Assembly (NCBI RefSeq): GCF_003752415.1
Contig: NZ_RKHG01000001.1
Location: 2,418,001 to 2,482,000 of the forward strand
Source: Luteococcus japonicus
GTDB taxonomy: Bacteria > Actinomycetota > Actinomycetes > Propionibacteriales > Propionibacteriaceae
Direction of reading: 5' to 3'
Length of the DNA stretch: 64,000 nt
Position 1 is the first letter of the stretch, and every line of letters begins with the position of its first letter. A program made the translations under genes and the position numbers. The notes below the pieces were generated by a model. The model saw only the letters and a list, made by a program, of their open reading frames with translations, ran no database searches and was not told the DNA's origin. Of the stretch, positions 7,504 to 15,042 are shown in pieces.

Positions 7504-7790
7504 GCGGTTGAGGATGCTCACGCACGGCCGCGCAGCCCTTGGCGCGGACGTTCCCGCCAGCGCCCGGCTCTCAGCTTCTTCTTCCTATGTTGGATACGGA
7601 GGCCCGTTTTCAATCTTCGCTGCATCTCGTGTCGAGATGCAGCGCTCTTTGCACGCTTGCCCGCTCACTACTTTGAACACCGGGTCCTTGGCGAGGTCGC
7701 TGTTCAAAGTAGAAGGCTGAGAAAACCTACGGGTTGGGGCCCCTTGAGGTCCCCAGGGGCAACCTTGCCGGCGGCTCGACTAGCGGCTAC
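7504..7790 (+). repeat. Dispersed MITE-like repeat, copy A (core 7568-7722)
   Basis: Fullest of four related sequences. The outer left part starts at GGTTGAGGATGCTCACGCACG. The core runs from CTCTCAG (7568) to GCTGAGAA (7716-7723), whose ends are imperfect inverted repeats. Inside is a perfect 12-bp hairpin, CGCTGCATCTCG / CGAGATGCAGCG around tgt, then CTACTTTGAAC and its inverse GTTCAAAGTAG. The outer right part contains a palindromic CAACCTTGCCGGC stretch. No protein-like frame is seen. Confidence 0.6.
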
Positions 7791-7799
7791 TAGTTCCAT

Positions 7800-8034
7800 T
7801 GACTGCAGATCGGGCCTTGGCCGAGGCTCGGTTCAGGTGGTTCGGGGCGGTCGCTCCACTTTGCGGCTGTCCACCCAGTGGGTGTGACTTTCAATTGGCG
7901 TGCGCTACCCCGGACCACCGACCCGGGCGGGAGAGGCTGAAGAGGGGAATGCGCAACAACCGGCACCATCGAGGCCAGTAGTAGCGGTGCCCTCCCGGCC
8001 CATCCACTCACTGTCGAGATTCGAGGGATCGGGC
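7800..8034 (+). ncRNA. Possible IS110 bridge-RNA region upstream of the transposase
   Basis: 235 bp without a convincing reading frame lie directly before an IS110 transposase. Elements of this family encode a structured guide ('bridge') RNA in the non-coding end of the IS that base-pairs with donor and target DNA. The stretch is GC-rich with several short inverted segments, for example CCCGGCC/GGGCGG-type pairs, but I did not fold it. The assignment rests on position only. Confidence 0.3.
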
Positions 8035-9204
8035 ATGGACGAACACGTCATTATCGGGATGGATCCACACAAACGCACCGTCACGATCGAGGTGATGGAC
8101 GCCCACGAGCACATTCACGGGCACCGGCAGTTCACCACCGACACCGCGGGCTTCGCCGAGATGCTCGTCTTTGCGCAGGAGTGGCCGCAGCGGACCTGGG
8201 CGGTCGAGGGCTGCAACGGCATCGGCCATCACGTTGCTGAACGACTCCTGCTCGCCGGCGAGCAGGTGGTCGATGTCCCGGCGAAACTGTCGGCCAGGAT
8301 GCGGATGTTTGCGACCGGCCAGGGGCGCAAGACCGACGACACCGACGCCCACTCGATCGCGCTGGTCGGGGTCCGTATTGCGGGGCTGCAGCCGGTGGTC
8401 TCCGACGAGCAGGTCGAGGTGCTGCGTCTGTTGGTCGACCGTCGCCGCCGACTGGGCCAGGAACACACCGCGAAGGTCTGCCAGCTCCACCAGGTCCTGC
8501 TCGACCTGATACCCGGCGGAGCACCGAAGTCCTTGTCAGCAGCCCAAGCGCGGCGGATCCTCGCCGGCATTCGCCCCAAGGACGTGGTCGGCAAGACCCG
8601 CAAGCGCGTTGCTCTGGAACTGGTCGAGGACCTCGAACGGATCTACGCCCGCAAGAAGGCAGCGAACAAGGAACTCGTTGGCCTGGTCCGCGAGACCCGC
8701 AGCGCCCTGCTGGACCTGCACGGCATCGGACCATCCGGGGCCGCACGGCTGTTGGTCGAGGTCGGTGACATCACCCGGTTTCCCGACAAGGGACACTTCG
8801 CGTCCTGGACCGAGACCGCACCGGTCGACGTGTCCTCGGGTGACCATCCGCACCACCGGCTGTCGCGGGGCGGGAATCGGCAGATCAACCGGGTCCTGCA
8901 CATGATGGGCGTGGTCCAACTGCGGAACCCGACCGAGGGCCGGGCCTACTACGACCGCAAGAGGGCCGAGGGAAAGAGTCCGAACGAGGCGATGAGGGCG
9001 TTGAAACGACGCCTGTCCGACATCGTCTACCGGACCTTGCTCAACGACTACGTCGCCCGAGCTGGGGCGGGTTCGGGAGGACACCGGGGCGCGTCTACTG
9101 GCTCCAGCGCGGCCGGCTCACAGCCCCATGCCAGCACTTCGGAGAAGTCACTTCCCGAACCCGCTGCACCCAATCCTAGAACCCGGCTCCCGCTTGCTTC
9201 ATGA
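8035..9204 (+). CDS. IS110-family transposase (DEDD)
   Basis: 389 residues from the ATG at 8035 with GAGGGA upstream. The RuvC-like DEDD domain is visible: VIIGMDPHKRTVTIEVMD (Asp), WAVEGCNGIGHHVAERLL (Glu) and GRKTDDTDAHSIALVGV (two Asp). The C-terminal Transposase_20 part includes LLDLHGIGPSGAARLLVEVG and the serine-containing SSGDHPHHRLSRGGNRQINR. Role: RNA-guided DNA recombination without a target duplication. The last 45 residues are low-complexity and may be read-through of flanking DNA. Distinct from the fragment at 9748-10014, which is another IS110 subtype. Confidence 0.9.
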   Translation: MDEHVIIGMDPHKRTVTIEVMDAHEHIHGHRQFTTDTAGFAEMLVFAQEWPQRTWAVEGCNGIGHHVAERLLLAGEQVVDVPAKLSARMRMFATGQGRKTDDTDAHSIALVGVRIAGLQPVVSDEQVEVLRLLVDRRRRLGQEHTAKVCQLHQVLLDLIPGGAPKSLSAAQARRILAGIRPKDVVGKTRKRVALELVEDLERIYARKKAANKELVGLVRETRSALLDLHGIGPSGAARLLVEVGDITRFPDKGHFASWTETAPVDVSSGDHPHHRLSRGGNRQINRVLHMMGVVQLRNPTEGRAYYDRKRAEGKSPNEAMRALKRRLSDIVYRTLLNDYVARAGAGSGGHRGASTGSSAAGSQPHASTSEKSLPEPAAPNPRTRLPLAS

Positions 9205-9288
9205 CCCTCCTTGACACAGAGGGGTGCCAGTTGAGCGTGTTCTGCGAGCAGCGGGCGTCAGCGCGAGTGTTGCCGGAATACTGAAGGC

Positions 9289-9705
9289 ATGCGCGGAGAC
9301 AATGACAGGACTTGGAGCGGTGACGGTGTGGAGCTGGTCGGCCTCAGACCCTTCACTGTGGACAACGTGTACGAGTTCGTCCTGGATAACGGTTCGCTGG
9401 TCCATCTGCATGACGGTGACTGCACCCAAGTGAGTTACCAGCCGACCGAACAGACGATGACTCTGACCTTCGACTTCGACCCGCAGTGGTCTCCACAGAG
9501 CCACCCGGCGGGTTGTCGCGTGTGGCTCGTCTTCGGCGGGGCAACGCTCATCCAGTGGGAGCACGAAGACGGCCCGAGCGAGTACGCGGGCCAGTGCGGC
9601 GACCTGGGACATCACCGGCCCCGAGTCTTCAGCCTTGAGTTGGTCAATGATCGGGTGTTCTTCACCGCAACCCGAGTCACGGTCTTCGTAGAAGGTCCGG
9701 CCTAG
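9289..9705 (+). CDS. Hypothetical protein, beta-rich
   Basis: 138 residues, ATG start, no transmembrane segment or signal peptide. The sequence is rich in short hydrophobic strands and aromatic residues (VYEFVLDNGSLVHLHDG, TMTLTFDFDPQW, CRVWLVFGGATLIQWEHE). I do not recognise the family. Size, acidity and solitary position among mobile elements resemble small immunity-type proteins, but nothing proves this. It lies between the IS110 transposase and a second IS110 remnant and may be cargo or a stranded host gene. Confidence 0.5.
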   Translation: MRGDNDRTWSGDGVELVGLRPFTVDNVYEFVLDNGSLVHLHDGDCTQVSYQPTEQTMTLTFDFDPQWSPQSHPAGCRVWLVFGGATLIQWEHEDGPSEYAGQCGDLGHHRPRVFSLELVNDRVFFTATRVTVFVEGPA

Positions 9706-9747
9706 CGCCGTCGGGATCAGCGGCAGATATCCCAGGTTCTTGTTCTG

Positions 9748-10014
9748 TCAAGCAGCGACCTCGAGAGCAGGGTCGGGACTGGGCTCCAGGATGTGGGCCC
9801 AGGCGGTGTGTTCGTCGTAGCGGGTGCCGGTCTTGAGGCAGCCATGGAGGATCCGGACCCAGCGGTTCGCGAGTTGACGCAAGGAGGCCTGGTGGCCCAT
9901 CTCCCGGGCTCGGAGTTGCTGGTAGTAGGCCTTCGCCCCGGCTGAGCCTCTCATCGAGGAGAACGCCCATTGCTGCGCCGCGTCGGACAGGCGCTTGTTG
10001 CGGGCATACGGAAT
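9748..10014 (-). pseudogene. IS110-family transposase remnant (C-terminus only)
   Basis: The minus-strand frame encodes PYARNKRLSDAAQQWAFSS, then MRGSAGAKAYYQQLRARE, then LANRWVRILHGCLKTGTRYD and a stop at 9748. This is the C-terminal helical end of an IS110 transposase of a different subtype from the intact one upstream. Everything before PYARNKR is replaced by the end of the IS3 element starting at 10016, so that insertion truncated it. The missing N-terminal part does not reappear beyond the far end of the IS3 element. Confidence 0.75.
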
Positions 10015-10042
10015 TTGTCAAGGTGGATGAGGCCATTGGGAG

Positions 10043-11056
10043 TCAGGCGGCGGGCTGGTAGGTCTGCTGGTCGTCTCGGTTGGCGGGATTGTTGATCCAG
10101 GCTGCGTCGGGCAGAGCGAGGATCTTCGGGACGGCATCTGGGGTGCTGAACCGTTCGGGGTGGGCGGCCCGCGCGGTATTCAGGACGTCGGCGCGGTCGG
10201 CGGCCTTCGCGGCGGCGAGGCCATAATGGACCTCGGCCGGCGTATGCAGGCCCAGGCCGGAGTGGTGGTGCTCGTGGTTGTAGCGGTCCCGGAACTCGTC
10301 CATGAAGGCCCTGGCGTCGCTGAGGGAGCCGAACCGATCGGGGAAGACCGGGGCGTATTCCAGGGTCTTGAACCAGGCCTCGGAGTAGGGGTTGTCATTG
10401 GAGACCTTCGGCCTTGAGTGCGAGCGGGTGACCTCCAGGTCGGCGAGCAAGGTGGCGACGGACTTCGAGGTCATCGAGGTGCCGCGGTCGGCGTGGACCA
10501 CCTCGGGGATGCCGTGGATGGCGAACACTTCGCGCATCATCTCTTCGGCCAGGGGCCCGGACTCTCGGGCGTGGACGTGGACGCCGACGAGGTAGCGGGA
10601 GTAGATATCGATCATCACGTACGCGTCGTAGTAGACACCCCGGATGGGGCCTGGCAGCTTGGTGATGTCCCAGGTATAGACCTGCCCCGGTGCGGTGGCG
10701 ACCAGCTCGGGGACCGTTCGGGCCGGGTGTCTGGCCTGCCTACGGCGCTCTTTGACCAGGGTGTTCTCCCGCAGCACCCGATACATCGTGGAGACCGAGC
10801 ACAGGTAGATCCCGCGGTCCAGCAGCTCGGCGAAGATCTGCAGCGGGGTGGCATCGACGAACTCGTCGCTGGTCAGCACCGCCAGCACCTTCGCGCGTTC
10901 GGTGCAGGACAGCCGGTTGGCCGGGACCATCTCGCGCGGCGTGGGTGGCCCCGGGCGCTGCTGCCGGCGACTGGCTGTCGCCCGGGAGATACCGGTCAAG
11001 ACCGATGCCTGCCGGGTGGGAGTCCCCTGCGCGGTGAGGTCGGCGTAGGCGCCCAT
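10043..11056 (-). CDS. IS3-family transposase OrfB (second element)
   Basis: 337 residues from the ATG that overlaps the orfA stop (ATGA at 11053-11056). It has an N-terminal HTH_21-like region (QASVLTGISRATASRRQ, LQIFAELLDRGIYLCSVSTMYR) and a DDE core: VYTWDITKLPGP (Asp), VVHADRGTSMTSKSVATLL (Asp) and KVSNDNPYSEAWFKTLEY (Glu). It ends in HHHSGLGLHTPAEVHYG. The longer open frame upstream of 11056 is a shadow of orfA. The gene is intact and may be active. Confidence 0.9.
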   Translation of the reverse strand: MGAYADLTAQGTPTRQASVLTGISRATASRRQQRPGPPTPREMVPANRLSCTERAKVLAVLTSDEFVDATPLQIFAELLDRGIYLCSVSTMYRVLRENTLVKERRRQARHPARTVPELVATAPGQVYTWDITKLPGPIRGVYYDAYVMIDIYSRYLVGVHVHARESGPLAEEMMREVFAIHGIPEVVHADRGTSMTSKSVATLLADLEVTRSHSRPKVSNDNPYSEAWFKTLEYAPVFPDRFGSLSDARAFMDEFRDRYNHEHHHSGLGLHTPAEVHYGLAAAKAADRADVLNTARAAHPERFSTPDAVPKILALPDAAWINNPANRDDQQTYQPAA

Positions 11057-11499
11057 CAGCGCTTCTTGCGCTTGGTCTCGAGATCCGCGCTCTCGGAGAT
11101 GTCCTCCAAGAGCGCGCGTGCTTTTCCCATGATCTCCAGCGCGGTCTCGGTGCGGTCCAGGCGCTGGCGGGTCTGGTCCAGCTCGCGCCGTAACCGGGCG
11201 ATCTCGGCCTGCTCCTTGCTGGGCCGGCCGACCGCCTGCCCGGGCTGCTTGCCCTGCAGCACGTCGGCATCGCGCAGCCGCCGCCACTCAGTGATCAACG
11301 AGGAATACAGGCCCTCCCGGCGCAGGTAGGCACCGCCCTGCTGCTGCTCGCAGGCCTCCTCGTAAGCGGCCAGGTGGGCTAGCTTCTGCTCGGGCGTGAA
11401 CCGGCGCCGGCGCGGACCATCCGCGCGGGGATGCGAACTGCTCATGGACCCATCATCGTGGGTCGGTGATGGCTGTGAAGAGACAGTCGAGATGCTCAT
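11056..11499 (-). CDS. IS3-family transposase OrfA (second element)
   Basis: 147 residues, or 129 if the ATG at 11445 is used. After a polar N-terminus the helix-turn-helix region RRFTPEQKLAHLAAYEEACE plus REGLYSSLITEWRRL is followed by a leucine-zipper-like coiled coil (EIARLRRELDQTRQRLDRTE). Overlaps orfB by ATGA, so translational coupling is likely. Confidence 0.8.
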   Translation of the reverse strand: MSISTVSSQPSPTHDDGSMSSSHPRADGPRRRRFTPEQKLAHLAAYEEACEQQQGGAYLRREGLYSSLITEWRRLRDADVLQGKQPGQAVGRPSKEQAEIARLRRELDQTRQRLDRTETALEIMGKARALLEDISESADLETKRKKR

Positions 11500-11636
11500 C
11501 GGGGTCTTTCCTGATCTCGCCCTGTGGAGGCGGACTTGCTATGAACCACTGGTCTCAACTCACCCTGACACGCAGGGATAGCGTGACATCACCACCTCCC
11601 ACACTGGCTCAAGGTCACGCCAATGGTGAGCCGGAG

Positions 11637-13042
11637 AGTTGAGTCCCTCATAGTGGTGTAACCGTGGTGGTTGGCTCTGGACGACAGGGCGGTCATCGCG
11701 TGATCCTCGAGTTCACCTCTCACAGCACCCTTGAAGGGATCATCACGATGACCGCTCCACACATTGTCGACCCCGCTGCCGTTCTTGGCGAGCTGCTCAC
11801 CGAGGCATCGCCCGACATGATGCGCAGCCTGTTGCAGACCATGCTGAACGCCCTGCTCTCCGCCGACGCTGACGCGGTGGTTGGCGCCGAGTACAACCAG
11901 CCCACCCCAGGACGGCTCGCGCAACGCAACGGCTACCGCCACCGAGCTCTGGACACCCGCGCCGGCACCATCGACCTGCAGGTCCCGAAACTGCGCACCG
12001 GCAGCTACTTCCCGGACTGGCTGATGGAACGCCGCAAGCGCGCCGAATCAGCCCTGATCACGGTGGTCGCCGATTGCTACCTCGCCGGTGTCTCCACCCG
12101 ACGCATGGACAAACTGGTCAAGACCCTCGGCATCGACCGGTTGTCGAAGTCCCAGGTCAGTCGAATGGCCACTGAGCTCGATGAGCACGTCGAGCAGTTC
12201 CGCCACCGTTCCCTGACAGAGGCTGGGCCGTTCACCTTCATCGCTGCCGACGCGTTGACCATGAAGGTCCGCGAGGGCGGCCGCGTGATCAACTCGGTGG
12301 TGATGCTCGCCACCGGCGTCAACGCGGACGGGCATCGCGAAGTCCTCGGGATGCGTGTCGCGACCAGCGAGACCGGCCCGGCCTGGAACGAGTTCTTCGC
12401 CGACCTGGTCGCCCGAGGACTCTGCGGGGTCCGCCTGGTCACCTCCGACGCCCACCAAGGACTCGTGGAAGCTGCCGCGGCGAACCTGCCCGGGGCCAGC
12501 TGGCAACGCTGCCGCACCCACTACGCGGCGAACCTGATGGCCATCACCCCGAAAAGCCTCTGGCCCGCGGTGAAGGCGATGCTCCACTCCGTCTACGACC
12601 AGCCCGACGCGGCCAGTGTCCAGGCCCAGTTCGACCGGCTGCTGGACTACACCGCCGAGAAGCTGCCCGAGGTCACCGACCACCTCGACGCTGCCCGGGC
12701 CGACATCCTCGCGTTCACCCGGTTCCTCGTCGAGGTCTGGCAGCAGATCTGGTCGAACAACCCCACCGAACGCCTCAACCGGGAGATCCGGCGCCGAACC
12801 GATTCCGTGGGGATCTTCCCCAACAGGGCCGCGATCGTCCGGCTCGTCGGCGCCGTCCTGGCCGAGCAAACCGACGAATGGGCCGAAGGCCGCCGCTACC
12901 TCGGCCTCGAAGTCCTCGCCAGGAGCCGCATGACCCTCACCACCACCCACCAACCCCAACCAGAGGAACCCCAGATGCCAGCACTCACCAGCTAACCGCG
13001 CACAGGATCACGAACAGTTACACCACGTGCCGGGACTTGACC
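11637..13042 (+). mobile_element. IS256-family element copy 2 (1406 bp), no target duplication
   Basis: Same length and almost the same sequence as copy 1 but inverted. Left end AGTTGAGTCCCTCATAGTGG at 11637, right end GGCACGTGGTG-type repeat finishing at 13042. The flanking octamers are AGCCGGAG and GATTCCGG, which do not match. The right side interrupts a monooxygenase gene whose remainder is absent from the left side. That fits an IS-mediated deletion or recombination after insertion. Confidence 0.9.
11748..12995 (+). CDS. IS256-family (mutator-type) transposase, copy 2
   Basis: 415 residues from the ATG at 11748, matching copy 1 except for Ala, Ala and Leu at three positions. All catalytic landmarks are kept (AADALTMK, TSDAHQGL and the NNPTERLNREIRRR signature), so both copies could supply transposase in trans to each other's ends. 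The inverted pair brackets 4.2 kb (7393-11636) containing the IS110 and IS3 elements and the hypothetical gene. Confidence 0.93.
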   Translation: MTAPHIVDPAAVLGELLTEASPDMMRSLLQTMLNALLSADADAVVGAEYNQPTPGRLAQRNGYRHRALDTRAGTIDLQVPKLRTGSYFPDWLMERRKRAESALITVVADCYLAGVSTRRMDKLVKTLGIDRLSKSQVSRMATELDEHVEQFRHRSLTEAGPFTFIAADALTMKVREGGRVINSVVMLATGVNADGHREVLGMRVATSETGPAWNEFFADLVARGLCGVRLVTSDAHQGLVEAAAANLPGASWQRCRTHYAANLMAITPKSLWPAVKAMLHSVYDQPDAASVQAQFDRLLDYTAEKLPEVTDHLDAARADILAFTRFLVEVWQQIWSNNPTERLNREIRRRTDSVGIFPNRAAIVRLVGAVLAEQTDEWAEGRRYLGLEVLARSRMTLTTTHQPQPEEPQMPALTS

Positions 13043-13177
13043 GATTCCGGCAGGTCCGGCCCCGACGATGAGCACGTCCATCGTGTCCGGCAGCTCTTCG
13101 GTGCGGTCGATGCCCGTGCCTGCCGGGTCCTTGATGAGCGGATCGTGCGCGACGTAACCGTGGTGGTGGTACTGCAT
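13043..13177 (-). pseudogene. FAD-dependent aromatic monooxygenase, first 45 residues only
   Basis: From the ATG at 13177 the frame reads MQYHHHGYVAHDPLIKDPAG, then TGIDRTEELPDTMDVLIVGA and GPAGI, where it runs into the IS256 end. The N-terminal 'MQYHHxGYV' block and the dinucleotide-binding GxGPAG are characteristic of phenol 2-monooxygenase and 3-hydroxybenzoate 4-monooxygenase flavoproteins (about 600 residues). About 93 per cent of the gene is lost. The promoter side, with a 14-bp palindrome, is still there. Confidence 0.8.
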
Positions 13178-13308
13178 GGGATGGCCCCTGTCCTCATTGA
13201 CTGATGGTGGCGCTTCGCGGGTGAAGGACTGTGGCGGCGATCGGGTGCCGCGGTGGAGTGTCCGGTGAGAAGCGGTGCACCCTGTGGCGTTGTCCTCCAC
13301 GCTAGGGG

Positions 13309-13322
13309 GCCACCTAGGTGGC
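13309..13322. promoter_or_regulatory. 14-bp palindrome upstream of the truncated monooxygenase
   Basis: GCCACCTAGGTGGC is a perfect palindrome within the 202-bp gap between ohrR and the monooxygenase start. A second dyad, ATCAGT/ACTGAT, lies 20 bp away at about 13335-13352. Either could be the operator of a regulator of the lost aromatic-degradation gene; the cognate regulator is not evident. Confidence 0.35.
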
Positions 13323-13379
13323 GTCCAGTATCAATCAGTGATGACTGATCTCCTCCGTGTTATCAATCGAGGTGATGGT

Positions 13380-13808
13380 TCAGGCGAGTTGCGCGGCCAG
13401 GTCATCGAGGAAGGTCTTGAGCTCGTCGATCTCACGCGGCGCATCGGGGTAGCGGGCGGCCATTCGTGCCGGCACCGTTGCCGCGCGCTCGCGCAGCTCG
13501 CGGCCTGCTTCGGTGAGGGAGACCTCTCGTCGGCGTTCGTCCTTGCCGCGCGCTCGGATGATCAGTCCGCTCTGCTCCAGGCGTCGCAGTAGTGGTGTGA
13601 GCGTGCCGCTGTCCAGGCCCAGGTGCTCCCCGATCTCCCCGACGCCCGCTGGCTCGTCGCGCTGCCACAGGACGAGCATGACGAGGTACTGCGGGTAGGT
13701 CAGGCCCAGCTCGTCGAGCAGGGGGCGGTAGGCGCGGGTGACTGCCCGGCTGGCGCGGTAGAGCGAGAAGCACAGCTGGCGGTCCAGTTCGAGCTGGGGG
13801 TGTGACAT
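13380..13808 (-). CDS. ohrR: MarR-family organic-peroxide sensor OhrR
   Basis: 142 residues from the ATG at 13808. The reactive cysteine sits in the hallmark N-terminal sequence LDRQLCFSLYRASRAVTRAY, followed by LGLTYPQYLVMLVLW and the winged helix LGLDSGTLTPLLRRLEQSGL with wing RARGKDERRREVSLTEAG, all close to characterised OhrR proteins. Role: represses ohr until the cysteine is oxidised by organic hydroperoxides. Transcribed divergently from ohr with a perfect inverted repeat between them, so it probably also controls itself. Confidence 0.92.
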   Translation of the reverse strand: MSHPQLELDRQLCFSLYRASRAVTRAYRPLLDELGLTYPQYLVMLVLWQRDEPAGVGEIGEHLGLDSGTLTPLLRRLEQSGLIIRARGKDERRREVSLTEAGRELRERAATVPARMAARYPDAPREIDELKTFLDDLAAQLA

Positions 13809-13828
13809 GACCCCATGGTATCTCGCCA

Positions 13829-13856
13829 ACAATTAGATTGCGCACAATCTAATTGT
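13829..13856. promoter_or_regulatory. OhrR operator between ohrR and ohr
   Basis: ACAATTAGATTG (13829-13840) and CAATCTAATTGT (13845-13856) are perfect 12-bp inverted arms around CGCA. The AT-rich dyad resembles the known OhrR box type with repeated ATTAGATTG-like words. A further half site, GGTTAGATTGAG, follows at once. Position between the divergent genes fits repression of both promoters. Confidence 0.85.
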
Positions 13857-13929
13857 GGGTTAGATTGAGTTTCACGAAGACATCACGCCCGCCCCGGTAC
13901 TGCGGGTGGCCGATCCCCAGGAGCACCCC

Positions 13930-14358
13930 ATGACCGACATCACTCCCGTCTACACCACCGAGGCCATCGCCACCGGCGCCGGTCGCAATGGCCATGTCCA
14001 GACCGCCGATGGTCGCGTCTCGATGGATCTCGCCACCCCGAAGGAGATGGGCGGCACTGGCAATGGCGCCAACCCCGAGCAGCTCTTTGCCGCCGGGTAT
14101 GCGGCCTGCTTCCACTCCGCCCTGCAGATGGTTGCCCGCAATGCCAAGAAGGACCTTGGTGACTCCTCCGTGGGTGCCCGCGTATCCATCGGCAAGGCCG
14201 GCGAGGGCTTCGGCCTGGCCGTGGTCCTCGAGGTCGTCATCCCCAACCTGCCGCAGGACGAGGCCCAGCAGCTGGCCGACGCCGCCCACCAGGTCTGCCC
14301 CTACTCCAATGCCACCCGCGGCAACATCCGCGTCGACGTGGTCGTCGCCAACGACTGA
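13930..14358 (+). CDS. ohr: Organic hydroperoxide resistance protein Ohr (OsmC family)
   Basis: 142 residues from the ATG at 13930; the frame is open further upstream, but MTDITPVYTTEAIATGAGRN is the normal Ohr start. Both peroxidatic and resolving cysteines are present, in FAAGYAACFHSALQMVA and HQVCPYSNATRGNI, and the RNGHVQ and EQLFAAG motifs are intact. Role: thiol peroxidase, reduced by lipoylated partners, that removes organic and lipid hydroperoxides in the cytoplasm. Its last ~70 bp are duplicated in degenerate form at 17391-17445, downstream of the copper ATPase. Confidence 0.94.
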   Translation: MTDITPVYTTEAIATGAGRNGHVQTADGRVSMDLATPKEMGGTGNGANPEQLFAAGYAACFHSALQMVARNAKKDLGDSSVGARVSIGKAGEGFGLAVVLEVVIPNLPQDEAQQLADAAHQVCPYSNATRGNIRVDVVVAND

Positions 14359-14401
14359 CCGCAACCGTCCCCAGAACGATGAAGCACTCCAAGGAGGAAA
14401 G

Positions 14402-14878
14402 ATGAACAACCGAACCGAGTTGATCGACGCCCTGCAGATGATCGTGACGGGGCTCCAGGGGCAGGTGAATGCCCATCGCATGCAGGGGCTCGTCTTCGGG
14501 GCCAAGGGGCTGACGGCCCTTGCGGAGCAGTACGAGGCCCACGCCGAGGAGAAGTTGGGCTGGATGAAGAAGTTCGCCAATCGAATCCTTGACCTGGGAG
14601 GCGAGCTCAAGATCGAGGCGACGCCTGCGGTGGATGTCCATGACGACATCGTGGAGCACCTCAAGGCCGAGAAGCGGACCTCGGAGGAGGGTATTGCCCA
14701 GGTGACCGGGCTGCTGCCGGTCTTCGCCCAGGACCTGGTGGCCCACGAGGACATGAAGGCCTACCTGATCGACGAGGATGGCGACCTGCAGGAGACGAAC
14801 CAGAACCTGGAGTTGATCGAGCTGATCGGCGTGCAGAACTGGCTGGTCCAGAAGTTGGCGGGGGCTGCCCAGGCCTGA
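14402..14878 (+). CDS. Ferritin-like protein (bacterioferritin/Dps superfamily)
   Basis: 158 residues with a very good Shine-Dalgarno (AAGGAGGAAAG) directly before the ATG. The sequence forms four amphipathic helices: [20 protein letters not shown], then [20 protein letters not shown] with the DLGGELKIE turn typical of the superfamily, then two more. The usual helix-A glutamate and the ExxH of helix B cannot be placed with confidence, so ferroxidase activity is uncertain. It lies 43 bp after ohr, suggesting peroxide-coupled iron sequestration, and before the copper ATPase. Confidence 0.7.
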   Translation: MNNRTELIDALQMIVTGLQGQVNAHRMQGLVFGAKGLTALAEQYEAHAEEKLGWMKKFANRILDLGGELKIEATPAVDVHDDIVEHLKAEKRTSEEGIAQVTGLLPVFAQDLVAHEDMKAYLIDEDGDLQETNQNLELIELIGVQNWLVQKLAGAAQA

Positions 14879-14998
14879 GTCGTTCGGCTCCATCGCGCAG
14901 TCACGACGTCCGCGAGAAGGGCGGCGGCTGTGGACCATCGGGTCCGCGGCCGCCGCCCTTCCTTGTCTGTGTAGGGGATGCCGGGGTGGGCTTGATTG

Positions 14999-15015
14999 AT
15001 ACCCTATGGGGGTAT
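14999..15015 (+). promoter_or_regulatory. CsoR-type copper operator
   Basis: ATACCCTATGGGGGTAT is an inverted repeat TACCC-N5-GGGTA located 28 bp before the ATPase start. The same spacing recurs upstream of csoR at 41417-41431. Copper-sensing CsoR proteins bind G-rich boxes of this design, so derepression by Cu(I) is expected. Confidence 0.75.
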
Positions 15016-15042
15016 AGCGTATTTCCCATGGAGGGAGACCTG

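Larger units (their letters stand above)
10016..11570 (-). mobile_element. Second IS3-family element, about 1555 bp
   Basis: Ends assigned from imperfect inverted repeats: TGTCAAGGTGGATGAGG at 10016 and, on the other strand, TGTCAGGGTGAGTTGAG ending at 11570. They enclose orfA and orfB in minus orientation. The flanking triplets do not match (ATT against CGC), so no target duplication is seen and one side has probably been rearranged since insertion. Confidence 0.7.

Noticed and set aside
5987-13042. The inverted IS256 copies as a composite transposon carrying 7393-11636
   Set aside because: Copy 1 has its own 8-bp duplication and copy 2 has unmatched flanks. A composite insertion would show the duplication outside the pair (before 5987 and after 13042), but AGATTGCC is not found after 13042.
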